A stretch of DNA of 64,000 nucleotides from Archangium lansingense (GTDB taxonomy: Bacteria; Myxococcota; Myxococcia; Myxococcales; Myxococcaceae): positions 11,764,501-11,828,500 of the forward strand of contig NZ_JAPNKA010000001.1 of the NCBI RefSeq assembly GCF_026626635.1, read 5' to 3'. Position 1 is the stretch's first letter; every line of letters begins with the position of its first letter. Position numbers and translations under genes: made by a program. Below the pieces are notes generated by a model that had not been told where the DNA came from, searched no databases, and saw only the letters and a list, made by a program, of their open reading frames with translations. Positions 17,223 to 25,783 of the stretch are shown here, piece after piece.

Positions 17223-18791
17223 TCACAGCCCCTGCATGTCGTAGCTGGAGGGCACGTCCACGTGGAAGGCCAGGTCCACGGAGCGCTTCTCGGAAGGGGC
17301 GAGCTTCACCTTCCAGGTGACGATGCCATCCATCTCCTCGAGCGTGTGGCCAGGAGTCGTCTTCTTGTCGAGCTCCACCACCACGTCATCGAGCTCTGAG
17401 ACGGGGATGTGCTCGGTCACCTCCACCACCTCGTGGCGCTGGCGGTAGTTGGCCAGGTCGAAGCGGTAGGCGTAGTGGAAGCGGCGCCGGCCGCCGAAGA
17501 GGCCCTCGTCGCGGGCAATCTCCTGCACCACCACGCGCTCCACGCGCAGCGACTCCTCGACGCCGAAGGTGAGCTGGAAGGCACCGCCCTGGGGCACCTG
17601 CTCCAACTGCTGGCGGCCGATGAAGCCCGAGGCACGGAACACATCCACGGGGCCCGGCAGCAGCGGAAAGGGCGCGCCGTTGATGAGGTCGGCCACGCGG
17701 AACACCACCGGGTGCACCTTGGGCACGGCGCGCCAGACGAGTGAGGTCTTCAGCTTCGTGCGCGCCACGCGCAGCCGCACGGCCGTGCCCTCCCCCGGCA
17801 CCTGGGCCAGCTCGGGCACCAGGAGCTGCACGGAGATACCCTGCGAGGCCGCGAGCAGCGCGCCGTCCTCGGTCTCCCCCGGAGCCTGTCCTCCGGCCTG
17901 GGCGTGCTGCTGCTTCTCCTCGCGGCGGACCAGCACCTTGCGCTCGGGGCGCCGCTCCCGGGCCGTCAGCGTCAGGGGCATCAGCTCCGGCGGCGTCGCA
18001 TTGTCGCGGGGCCGAGCGGTGGAGAGTGCCAGCCGCACCCCGCTCCAGTCCTCGCCGGTGGTCTGGGTCACGGTGGCGAAGGTGGACAGCTCCACCTGGC
18101 CGCCGGCCTCGTCGGCCCGCGCCTCGTATGCGGGAGTCCAGCCTGCTCCGCCCACCACATATTGCAGCTCCACGCGGGCGCGGCCCTCCGAGGGACAGGC
18201 CAGCCGCACCTCCACCCGCCGCTCCATGCGCGCGGAGGAGGAGGAGAGGAACGTCTCCCGGTTGCGCAACGAGTCCAGCTCCCGCTGCACCTCACGCATG
18301 CGGGCAGCCCGGGCCGACACCTCGGAGGCGGAGCGCAGCCGGGCCTCCAACGCGGTGTCGAGCGCCTGAGTCCACGCGCGGGTGTCCGGCTTGGGCTCGG
18401 TGAGCTCGCGCGCCACCCGCGCCACGGCCACTTCGGAGAGGCTCTCGCCCATCTGCTTCAGCACCAGGCCGCGCGCACGGGCGTCCACCAGCTCCGCCAT
18501 CTCGCGCTCCAACGTCTCGCGCTTCTTGCGCAGCGTCTCGAGCTCCGGGCTGAACTCCGCCTGGCGCGTGCGCTCCTCGGCCACGAGGCTCTCCACGGTG
18601 GCGTCCTCGGAGCGAGCCCGGAAGCTGGAGGGGTCCGCAGCGGGCGGAACGGACTCGAAGACGGCGAGTGCGCGGCCGGTGCAGGCCACCGTCTCCACCC
18701 GCGTCACCTGGGCGCGGTCCGGGTAGACGACAACGGAGGACACCTTCGCGGGGGCGACGAGCGCCAGCATCATCAAGGGCAGGGTGTGCAT
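17223..18791 (-). CDS. DUF4139 (mucoidy inhibitor MuiA type) exported protein
   Basis: 522 residues with a short leader (MHTLPLMMLALVAPA). The N-terminus has the family opening VVVYPDRAQVTRVE, then a long charged coiled coil (about 90-200), then the beta-rich DUF4139 part with GWTPAYEARAD and TGEDWSGVRLALSTARPRDN. The C-terminus ends VDVPSSYDMQGL. MuiA-type proteins were linked by overexpression to reduced mucoidy, but the molecular function is not settled. It follows a longer DUF4139 paralogue by 12 bases, so the two form one operon and may assemble together in the envelope. Confidence 0.88.
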   Translation of the reverse strand: MHTLPLMMLALVAPAKVSSVVVYPDRAQVTRVETVACTGRALAVFESVPPAADPSSFRARSEDATVESLVAEERTRQAEFSPELETLRKKRETLEREMAELVDARARGLVLKQMGESLSEVAVARVARELTEPKPDTRAWTQALDTALEARLRSASEVSARAARMREVQRELDSLRNRETFLSSSSARMERRVEVRLACPSEGRARVELQYVVGGAGWTPAYEARADEAGGQVELSTFATVTQTTGEDWSGVRLALSTARPRDNATPPELMPLTLTARERRPERKVLVRREEKQQHAQAGGQAPGETEDGALLAASQGISVQLLVPELAQVPGEGTAVRLRVARTKLKTSLVWRAVPKVHPVVFRVADLINGAPFPLLPGPVDVFRASGFIGRQQLEQVPQGGAFQLTFGVEESLRVERVVVQEIARDEGLFGGRRRFHYAYRFDLANYRQRHEVVEVTEHIPVSELDDVVVELDKKTTPGHTLEEMDGIVTWKVKLAPSEKRSVDLAFHVDVPSSYDMQGL

Positions 18792-18803
18792 GGCGGCTCC
18801 TCG

Positions 18804-20978
18804 TTACTGCGACTGCTCCAGGCGCCAGCCCTTCGGGTGGCGGACGGTATAAAGGAAGGACACCACCTGCTTCTGCGAGGGCGGCACCGTCAGGCGCCAC
18901 TCCAGCGTGCCCCGGTCCGCGTCCTGCACGGCATTGGGATCGGTGCGCACCAGCTTCACCTCCACGTCCTCGCTGCGTGACAGCGGCCACTGGTCGTGGA
19001 TGCGCACCGGGAGGGCGAAGGGGTACGGGTTGGCCAGCTCGATGGTGACGAGGTACTCGGTGACGTCGTCCTTGCCGATGAAGCCCTTCTCGGCCGTCAT
19101 GAGCTTCACGTTGCGCACCGGGCGCACCGCGGAGTCGATGCCGAGCGGCAGGGTGAAGGGCTCGTCGGGCGACACCAGGGTGAGCTCGGCCTGGCCCGCG
19201 GGGTCCGCGCCGACGAAGAGCTGCGCCTCGCCGCCGGGCATCACCTGCTTGGACGGACTGCGCAGCTCCGCCACGAGGAAGGCATTGGGCGTGAGGGCAG
19301 GGTACAGCTTGCGCTCCACCTGCACGGGCCACGTCTCGGTGAAGAGGGGCACGCGCCGCTCGCCCTTGCCGCTGCGCACCGTCTCACGGCGCTGCGAGGG
19401 GAAGGCCAGGGCATAGCCACCCGCGAGCGAGACCGGCAGGCGCGAATCCATTACCGGCGGCCGCCAGCCCGCCGGCGGCGCGAGGCCCACGGGGGCGTCC
19501 ACCTCACGCGCCGCACCACTCTTGCCCCCAGACGGGCTGCGGCTGATGAAGTCCCGGTCGACGCTGACACCCGCGCTCGTCGAGCCCACGTCAATCGTCG
19601 GCGGCCTGGCCGTGATGACGACCTCCGCCTCGAAGTCCTCGGGCAACAGCTCCACGTTCTGGCGGATGGTGCGCTCCTGCCGGAGTTGGATGTTCGAGCG
19701 CACGAACGGCCTGAAGCTCTCCTTGTCGAACCGCAGGGTGTAGGTGCCCGACGGGAGTTGGGGAATGCGGTACTGGCCCTGAGCATCCGTCAACACGACC
19801 TGGTCGGCATCGAGGTTGGGCGAGGTCGCCGTGACGACCACGTCCACCTCGGGCTTCTTCGAATCCGCGCGCACAACGGTGCCAATGATGGCGCTCTTGG
19901 ACGGCCCCTGGGCCATCCGCTCCTGGGTGCGCGTCTCCACGTTGGGCTGGGGCTGCTGCGGCTCCGGCTCGGAGGGAGCCGCACCCGCGGTGCCGATGAG
20001 CGAGAGAAGGCGGGCGCGCGTCCGCAGATCCTCGTTGGGCGCCGCGGGAGGCTGCGGGGGCGCGGGCGGCGGGGGGCGCCAGGAGTCGGGGACGGGGGCG
20101 GGCGTGGGGATGAAGCGCTCGCGCTGGCCAATCTTCCAGGTAGCGAGCTGCGGCGCGGTGGTGGCGGTGGAGGGCAGCGCGGTGCTGAGCGTGAGCGCTG
20201 CGTCCTCCCAGTCCTCGCCGGTCTCCTGGCTGACCCGCCCGGAGAAGGCCACCTGGACGCGATTGGACTCGGGCTCTAGCCGCAGCTCATAAGAGGGGTA
20301 CCAGCGAGTCCCCGTGGTGACATAGGTGAGCGTGAGCGTCGCGGAGCCCTGGCCCGAGAGGGTGGGAACAACCTCCAGACCCCGGCGCCGCGGCGTACCA
20401 CCGAGCCGGCGTGCCTCCTGGACGCGCAGCGAGAGCTCGCGGTCCAACGCCTCCTCGCGCTGGGACACCTCGCGCAGCTTCGCCTGGAGGCGAGCGGTGG
20501 CCGCCACCATGAAGTCAGTGGCGGCACGCCAACCGGAGGCATCCAGCCGGGCGGGGCCTTGCGGTGCACCCTTCGCGGGCGTGGGCGAGGGCTCGTCTCC
20601 AGCAGGGGGACGCACCTGGCCGAGCGCGGTGAGCTGGGCGGTATAGGCCTCGCGCTCGGCACGGACCTGGGAGAGCTGGTCATCGAGTTTCTCCAACTCG
20701 GTGACGAGCCGGCGGGCCTCCGTGGCGGGCAGGGCCTCGGACTCCATGGTGCGGATGTCCACCCGCATCACTTCGGCCCCCTGGGCCTCCACGCGAATGC
20801 TGGCGGGGTCCACCGTGCCGAAGAGCGGAGGCAGCTCCACGCGCTGGGTGCCGGAGAGGGCCACGCGGGCCGTACGCACCACCCGCGCCCGGTCGCTATA
20901 GACGGTGACGGAGGTAACGGGCGCATCCACCGCCGCGAGCCACAACGCGCTCAGGGCGGAAAGTCCGAGAACGGGCAT
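18804..20978 (-). CDS. DUF4139 protein with inserted TonB-receptor-like regulatory domain
   Basis: 724 residues with leader MPVLGLSALSALWLAAV. The family opening VTVYSDRARVVRTARV, a coiled coil, and GTRWYPSYELRLEPESN with TGEDWEDAALTLSTALP mark DUF4139. Between the two halves of DUF4139, at about residues 355-490, sits foreign material. It starts with a carboxypeptidase-regulatory-like fold (IIGTVVRADSKKP, LTDAQGQYRIPQLPSGTYTL), followed by VVITARPPTIDVGSTSAGV, which resembles the start of a TonB-dependent receptor plug. No barrel follows. The insert makes this paralogue about 200 residues longer than its neighbour. It is first in the two-gene operon. Confidence 0.85.
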   Translation of the reverse strand: MPVLGLSALSALWLAAVDAPVTSVTVYSDRARVVRTARVALSGTQRVELPPLFGTVDPASIRVEAQGAEVMRVDIRTMESEALPATEARRLVTELEKLDDQLSQVRAEREAYTAQLTALGQVRPPAGDEPSPTPAKGAPQGPARLDASGWRAATDFMVAATARLQAKLREVSQREEALDRELSLRVQEARRLGGTPRRRGLEVVPTLSGQGSATLTLTYVTTGTRWYPSYELRLEPESNRVQVAFSGRVSQETGEDWEDAALTLSTALPSTATTAPQLATWKIGQRERFIPTPAPVPDSWRPPPPAPPQPPAAPNEDLRTRARLLSLIGTAGAAPSEPEPQQPQPNVETRTQERMAQGPSKSAIIGTVVRADSKKPEVDVVVTATSPNLDADQVVLTDAQGQYRIPQLPSGTYTLRFDKESFRPFVRSNIQLRQERTIRQNVELLPEDFEAEVVITARPPTIDVGSTSAGVSVDRDFISRSPSGGKSGAAREVDAPVGLAPPAGWRPPVMDSRLPVSLAGGYALAFPSQRRETVRSGKGERRVPLFTETWPVQVERKLYPALTPNAFLVAELRSPSKQVMPGGEAQLFVGADPAGQAELTLVSPDEPFTLPLGIDSAVRPVRNVKLMTAEKGFIGKDDVTEYLVTIELANPYPFALPVRIHDQWPLSRSEDVEVKLVRTDPNAVQDADRGTLEWRLTVPPSQKQVVSFLYTVRHPKGWRLEQSQ

Positions 20979-21070
20979 TCACGCGTTGTAGCGCCCCAGC
21001 CTCGGTGCCGTCACCTGCTCGCATCCGCGCCCTCACCGGGAGTGAGGCGGCAGCCCGCCTCTCAGTCCCT

Positions 21071-22231
21071 TCAGGGCAGCTCGGCCGCGCCCGCGGAGGC
21101 ACGCGTGACGAGCACCCCCGGCGCCCGTCCGAAGGTGCGCTGGTAGTGCTCCGCCGTGTGCGCGATGAGCGTGTCTACCGCCTCCTGGGCCACCAGGTTC
21201 ACGGTGCAGCCGCCGAAACCGCCCCCCGTCATGCGCGCGCCCAGCACGCCAGGCACGGACCTGGCCGCCTCCACCAGCGCATCCAACTCCGGGCAGCTCA
21301 CCTCGTAGTCATCGCGCAGCGACACATGGGACTCGTACATGAGGCGGCCCACGCGCTCGAGCTCACCCGCGCGCAGGGCCTCGACGGCCGCGAGCGTGCG
21401 CGCGTCCTCTCCCACCACATGGCGGCAGCGGCGGAGGACAAGCTCCGGCAGCCGGGACGCATGGGCCTCGAGCATGTCCGGCGTGACGTCCCGCAGGGCG
21501 CGCACTTCAGGCAGGACCTCGCGCAACAGGGCCACGCCGCGCTCGCTGTCGGAGCGGCGTGCGTTGTACCCGGACGAGGCATGGGTGTGCTTCACACCGC
21601 TGTCCAGGACAACGAGCGCATGGCGGTCGAGCGCCAGCGGGACGGGCGTGGCCTCCAGAGAGCGGCAGTCGATGAGAAGCGCATGGCCCTCACGAGCGAG
21701 CGCACTCACGTACTGGTCCATGATGCCGCAGCGGGTGCCCACGTAATCGTGCTCGGCCCGCTGGCCTGCGAGGGCCAGCCGCACCCCATCGACAGGCAGC
21801 CCCGAGAGGGAGAGCAGCGCAAGCCCGGTGGCCATCTCCAGCGACGCGGAGGACGACAGGCCGGCGCCATACGGCACGTCACTGGTGAGCACCAGGTTGG
21901 CGCCCCGGAGCCGCACGCCGCCCGCCTCCAGCACGCGGGCCACGCCCTCCACATACCGAGACCAGGAGGGCCGCGAGGAGTCCCACGGCGCATCGAGGTC
22001 GAAGCGCACCGTCTGCCCGAGACCGAGCGAGGTGACCTCGACGACGTGGTCCGCGCGCGGAGCGGCAGCCACCCACGTAGCGCGCTCGATGGCCAGCGGC
22101 AGCACGAAGCCGTCGTTGTAGTCCGTGTGCTCGCCGATGAGGTTGACGCGCCCCGGGGCACGGAACAGGCGCGGCGTACCTCGATACGAGGAGCGGAAGG
22201 CGTCGCGGACCCGGGACTCCAATGTGCTCAT
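21071..22231 (-). CDS. galK: Galactokinase
   Basis: 386 residues from ATG 22231, which overlaps the mutarotase stop (ATGA). GHMP-kinase motifs in order: galactose-binding signature GRVNLIGEHTDYNDG (about residues 27-41), ATP loop PYGAGLSSSASLEMATG, and the C-terminal MTGGGFGGCTVNLV. It phosphorylates alpha-D-galactose to galactose-1-phosphate in the cytoplasm. It is third in an operon of GH1 glycosidase, mutarotase and galactokinase, a route from a beta-galactoside to Gal-1-P. No galT or galE is present in the window. Confidence 0.95.
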   Translation of the reverse strand: MSTLESRVRDAFRSSYRGTPRLFRAPGRVNLIGEHTDYNDGFVLPLAIERATWVAAAPRADHVVEVTSLGLGQTVRFDLDAPWDSSRPSWSRYVEGVARVLEAGGVRLRGANLVLTSDVPYGAGLSSSASLEMATGLALLSLSGLPVDGVRLALAGQRAEHDYVGTRCGIMDQYVSALAREGHALLIDCRSLEATPVPLALDRHALVVLDSGVKHTHASSGYNARRSDSERGVALLREVLPEVRALRDVTPDMLEAHASRLPELVLRRCRHVVGEDARTLAAVEALRAGELERVGRLMYESHVSLRDDYEVSCPELDALVEAARSVPGVLGARMTGGGFGGCTVNLVAQEAVDTLIAHTAEHYQRTFGRAPGVLVTRASAGAAELP

Positions 22232-23160
22232 GACGAGACCTCCAGCTCCAAGCTCCACTGCGTCCGCCCGCCGCCCTCCAGGGTGACACACGTCCCCCGC
22301 GCCGCCGCCGCATCCAATGCGTCCGGCATACCATTGCAGGGCTCGAGTGCGACGGTGAAGTGTCGGCCTGGGCGGGAGGAAGGCCAGCCGCCCTGGCAGA
22401 GCCACACGCCCAGGAAGGGGAGCTCGGCCGGGTCGAACCGGAAGGTGACACGCGAGCCGCGTGCCGCGTCGTGCAGGGCGCACCAGCCCTCGCGCAGCGG
22501 ACCGGCGAACAGCTTGTCCGCGAAGCCAAGATGGGGGCCGTGCACCACATCGAGCCGGTGCTCCCCCTTACCGGGCCAGGGAACACGCGAGCCCCGGGGA
22601 CCCAGCCGTCCGCCCGCGGAGTATTCCACCTCCACCTCGGTCACGGAGCCCGGCAGGTGGAGGGTGGAGCCCGCGCTCACCGACAGCAGCGGGTGGGCCG
22701 CCCAGAGAAAACGCCGCGGCGCGTCCGCCAGGTTCTCCACCTCATAGCCGAGGCGCAGCGTGGGGCCGTCCAGTTCCAGCGTGCGGCGAAAGCGCCAGGG
22801 CGAGCGTGGACCTGACTCCGCCTCCATGTGCAGGCGCGAGCCCTCCAGCTCCCAGCGCCAGGCCGAAGTCCACAGCACCCCATGGTCGGGCCAGGAGCGC
22901 TCCGGCTCATCGGGCGAGGCGCAGGCGGCGACGGTGGGAAAACACTCATCGAAGCCGCTGGTGTCGTGGGCCTCGAAGGCGGCGCCCGGCACTGGCCGCC
23001 GGTACGGGAAGTCCGGCGGGGTGAGCAGGACGTTGGAGCCTCCGTCCCTGCGCCGGAGCGACTGGAGCTTCCCGCCCAGCTCCGGCAGCACGGACACCTC
23101 CAGCTCCCGCCCCGACAGCGTCAAGAGGCGGAAGCCCTGCAACATGGACTCGGCCAGCAT
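22228..23160 (-). CDS. Aldose 1-epimerase family protein (galactose mutarotase)
   Basis: 310 residues, a beta-sandwich protein with the aldose-epimerase pattern: an N-terminal LPELGGKLQSLRRRDGG, a central WAAHPLLSV carrying a conserved His, and a C-terminal FTVALEPCNGMPDAL with the Glu expected to be catalytic. It interconverts alpha and beta anomers, feeding the alpha form to galactokinase. It is joined to galK by a four-base overlap and separated from the glycosidase by nine bases. It could be a broader sugar epimerase; the context favours galactose. Confidence 0.88.
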   Translation of the reverse strand: MLAESMLQGFRLLTLSGRELEVSVLPELGGKLQSLRRRDGGSNVLLTPPDFPYRRPVPGAAFEAHDTSGFDECFPTVAACASPDEPERSWPDHGVLWTSAWRWELEGSRLHMEAESGPRSPWRFRRTLELDGPTLRLGYEVENLADAPRRFLWAAHPLLSVSAGSTLHLPGSVTEVEVEYSAGGRLGPRGSRVPWPGKGEHRLDVVHGPHLGFADKLFAGPLREGWCALHDAARGSRVTFRFDPAELPFLGVWLCQGGWPSSRPGRHFTVALEPCNGMPDALDAAAARGTCVTLEGGGRTQWSLELEVSS

Positions 23161-23169
23161 GAAGCCAGC

Positions 23170-24519
23170 CTAGAGGGCAACGGTCGAAGGCGCCACGGTC
23201 GGCATGGAGTCCTCGGACTTCATCGGCTCGCTCACCTGCTCCGGCTCCACGAGCACGCCGCTCTGGGCCACCCGGCGGAAGTAATGACACGCAGGCGTGG
23301 GCCGCCGCTCGAGCGTCTCGAAGTCCACCGCGTAGAGGCCGAAGCGAGGACCCCAGCCCTCGAGCCACTCGAAGTTGTCCATGAGGGACCAGTAGAGGTA
23401 GCCGCGCACGTCGGCGCCCTGGCGGACGGCGCTGAGCATCTGGCTCCAGTGGTTGTAGAGGAACTGGGGCCGCCGCTGGCCCTGGCGGTCATCGATGCCA
23501 TTCTCGGTGACCCAGATGGGCTTGCCGTACTTGTGGTGCAGCTCGACCAGGAGGTGGGAGAAGCCCTCGGAGTAGTCCTCCCAGCCGATGTCGGTCAGGC
23601 CGCGGCCGTGGATGTCGCGGTACTGGAACTCGAGGAAGGGGGGCTTGGGCACGAACCGGAGGTGGGCGCGCGTGTAGTAGTTGATGCCCATGAAGTCCAC
23701 GCTGTCACGACCCCCCTCGATGCGCTGACGGGTGGACGCCAGCCCGGGCATCTGGATGCGCAGCTCGCCGTCCGTCAGGGCGCGATGGAAGGCGTGGTTG
23801 TAGTTGTCGAAAGCCAACCGGGTGAGGGCGCGGTCCAGCGGGTGCCACCAGCGGTCGGGCCGGAAGGCGAGCATGTTCTGCGAGATGCCGATCTCACACT
23901 TGCCGGACTCGCGCAGCAGCTCCTCGCGGGCGGCCACGTGCGAGCGCGCGATGTTGCCAAGCGCGAGCATGGCCTTGTTCCCATCGGCGATGCCGGGGGG
24001 AATGACACCCTGGATGTAGCCACCGAGCAGCAGCACCATGGGCTCATTGAAGGTGATGACGAGCGCATCGAGGCCGCGGAGGATCTGCGCGCAGATGCGG
24101 GCATAGCGGCGGAACTCGACGACAGAGGAGGGCTCGTGCCAGGGAGTCTCCCGGTGGAACCACTGGGGATGGGTGAAGTGGTGCAGGGTGACCACGGGCC
24201 GGATGCCGGCGGCCTTCATCCGAAGCAGACGCTGGCGGTACTGGTCGACGGCGGCGGCATCCACCTGACCGCGGACGGGCTCGATGCGGGCCCATTCCAG
24301 GGAGATGCGGAACGCTCCGCTGCCCACCTCCTTGGCGAGCTGGACGTCATGATCGAAGCGGTTCCAGTGGTCCACACTGCGGCCGCAGCGGTGATTGGGG
24401 TCCTTGCACTTCCCCTGTCGCTCCCACTCGGACCAGTCGTTCTCGATGTGCCCCTCGACCTGATAAGCGGCGGTGGCCACCCCGAAGGTGAATCCGCGCG
24501 GAAATTCATTGGTGCCCAT
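23170..24519 (-). CDS. Glycoside hydrolase family 1 beta-glycosidase
   Basis: 449 residues, the usual GH1 length. The N-terminal FTFGVATAAYQVEG is typical. The acid/base Glu lies in VITFNEPMV and the nucleophile Glu in IWVTENGIDD; the substrate-binding YLYWSLMDNFEWLEG is also present. There is no signal peptide, so it acts in the cytoplasm on imported disaccharides. GH1 enzymes split beta-glucosides, beta-galactosides and sometimes their 6-phosphates. The galactokinase and mutarotase downstream favour a beta-galactoside. A short palindrome upstream (24570-24579) might be an operator. Confidence 0.93.
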   Translation of the reverse strand: MGTNEFPRGFTFGVATAAYQVEGHIENDWSEWERQGKCKDPNHRCGRSVDHWNRFDHDVQLAKEVGSGAFRISLEWARIEPVRGQVDAAAVDQYRQRLLRMKAAGIRPVVTLHHFTHPQWFHRETPWHEPSSVVEFRRYARICAQILRGLDALVITFNEPMVLLLGGYIQGVIPPGIADGNKAMLALGNIARSHVAAREELLRESGKCEIGISQNMLAFRPDRWWHPLDRALTRLAFDNYNHAFHRALTDGELRIQMPGLASTRQRIEGGRDSVDFMGINYYTRAHLRFVPKPPFLEFQYRDIHGRGLTDIGWEDYSEGFSHLLVELHHKYGKPIWVTENGIDDRQGQRRPQFLYNHWSQMLSAVRQGADVRGYLYWSLMDNFEWLEGWGPRFGLYAVDFETLERRPTPACHYFRRVAQSGVLVEPEQVSEPMKSEDSMPTVAPSTVAL

Positions 24520-24569
24520 GAGACAAAGGTATGGGCCCGACTGACGGGCGGGAAGTGATTCCCCCGTTG

Positions 24570-24579
24570 TGCGATCGCA
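24570..24579. promoter_or_regulatory. Palindrome TGCGATCGCA upstream of GH1 operon
   Basis: A perfect ten-base palindrome flanked by TTG and ACAA, 51 bases before the GH1 start codon. Sugar operons are often controlled by LacI-type regulators that bind such symmetric sites. No regulator gene is nearby and GCGATCGC can arise by chance, so this is only a candidate. Confidence 0.3.
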
Positions 24580-24730
24580 ACAAAGGACGCGAGTGGCCCG
24601 GGGCCGGACGGTTATCCAACAATTCCAGGCCCTCTGGAGTCTCGCGGGCGAAAAACCACTGCCCCGTGGCTCCAGAGCCGCGCCCCCTCCCCTGGAGCTC
24701 CCGAGCCCCGCGCCCCACTCCGCCCCCCCT

Positions 24731-24772
24731 CCCCTCGCCCTCCGGGAGAGGGACAGGGTGAGGGTATCCGAG
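24731..24772 (+). repeat. Dispersed GC palindrome, copy B
   Basis: It contains CCCTCGCCCTCCGGGAGAGGG followed by a tail (ACAGGGTGAGGGTATCCGAG) almost identical to that of the copy at 9031 (ACGGGGTGAGGGTATCGAG). The stem is less perfect than in copies A and E. It lies in non-coding DNA upstream of the beta-lactamase gene. Confidence 0.7.
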
Positions 24773-24860
24773 CCCGTGTTCCCCCATGTGGGCCCAAGAG
24801 CGACCTTTGGCCCACACCTTGCTCCAGGGCGGGAGCCGTCCCACTCAACCTGGAGCCGTC

Positions 24861-25664
24861 ATGACCCAAGCCGTGCCCGTGCTGTTGACCGCCCTGCTGC
24901 TCTCCAGCACTCCCGAGCTGGCCCAACCCGCGCCCGCGAAGAAACACCCCGGCTGCTTCGTGCTGCTGGACCTGAAGACAGGAGAGCTGAAGCGCAATGA
25001 CGCGGAGCAATGCGCGAAACGCGTCTCTCCCGCCTCGACCTTCAAGGTGCCGCACGCGCTCATCGCGCTAGAGACGGGCGTGGTGAAGGACCCAACAGCG
25101 GTGCGCAAGTGGGACGGCCAGAAGCGCCGCATCGCCGACTGGAACCGCGCCCACTCACTGGAGTCAGCCATCCGCTACTCGGTGGTGTGGTTCTTCCAAG
25201 GGACAGCGAAGGAGATTGGACGCGAGCGGATGAAGGACTGGCTGCACCGCTTCGGCTACGGAAACGAGGACATCTCCGGAGAGCTCACGGGCTTCTGGTT
25301 GGGGAACCCGCTGCGCATCTCCGCCGAGGAGCAGGTGCGATTCCTGGCGAAGCTGTACCGGAACGAGCTGCCAGTGAGCGAGCGCACGCGCGAGCAGGTA
25401 AAGCGCATGCTGGTGTACACGCCGGAGACGGTGACGGAGAGAACGAAGCGGATGGCGGGGCCGTGGCCTTCGGGGGCGGTGGTGAGCGGGAAGACGGGCT
25501 CGACGAACACGAAGGAGGACGGGGACGTGAGCTGGCTGGTGGGGCACGTGAGCTCGCCCCGGGGCGAGTACGTCTTCGCGAGCCTGGTGACGGGCGAGCA
25601 CCTCGAGGGCCCGGTGGCGCTGCATGCAGCGGCGGATGAGCTGCAAGCGCTCGACGTGCTCTGA
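24861..25664 (+). CDS. Class D (OXA-like) beta-lactamase
   Basis: 267 residues from ATG 24861, which begins a Sec-type leader (MTQAVPVLLTALLLSSTPELA). Class D motifs are complete: Ser59-x-x-Lys62 (PASTFKV), YSV at 106-108 serving as the S-x-V element, YGN at 133-135 (FGYGNEDIS), Trp146 in the omega-loop region, and KTG at 211-213. It should be a periplasmic serine beta-lactamase whose Lys62 is carboxylated, or a related penicillin-recognising protein. Base composition matches its neighbours and no mobile element adjoins, so it looks like a chromosomal, resident gene. Hydrolytic spectrum cannot be read. Confidence 0.9.
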   Translation: MTQAVPVLLTALLLSSTPELAQPAPAKKHPGCFVLLDLKTGELKRNDAEQCAKRVSPASTFKVPHALIALETGVVKDPTAVRKWDGQKRRIADWNRAHSLESAIRYSVVWFFQGTAKEIGRERMKDWLHRFGYGNEDISGELTGFWLGNPLRISAEEQVRFLAKLYRNELPVSERTREQVKRMLVYTPETVTERTKRMAGPWPSGAVVSGKTGSTNTKEDGDVSWLVGHVSSPRGEYVFASLVTGEHLEGPVALHAAADELQALDVL

Positions 25665-25783
25665 CCGGGCGGCGAAGCACTCATACCCAGAGCATGACGG
25701 CGGGCCGTCTCCCAGGAGGGAGGCAGCCCGTCCGCGTTCGGAGCCCTTCCGCCCCACCGGACGGCTCGCGTAGGGTGCCGGCC

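Larger units (their letters stand above)
24520..24860. other. Intergenic region with divergent promoters and a repeat
   Basis: 341 bases between the divergent GH1 and beta-lactamase genes. It holds a ten-base palindrome near the GH1 side (24570-24579), a pyrimidine-rich stretch (24680-24740), and a copy of the dispersed CCCTC/GAGGG repeat (24731-24772). I see no gene or RNA in it. Both divergent promoters should lie here, but I could not assign their boxes. Confidence 0.6.

Noticed and set aside
24861..25664. Acquired resistance gene
   Set aside because: Composition equals that of neighbours and no insertion sequence, integron site or flanking repeat of the mobile kind is present.
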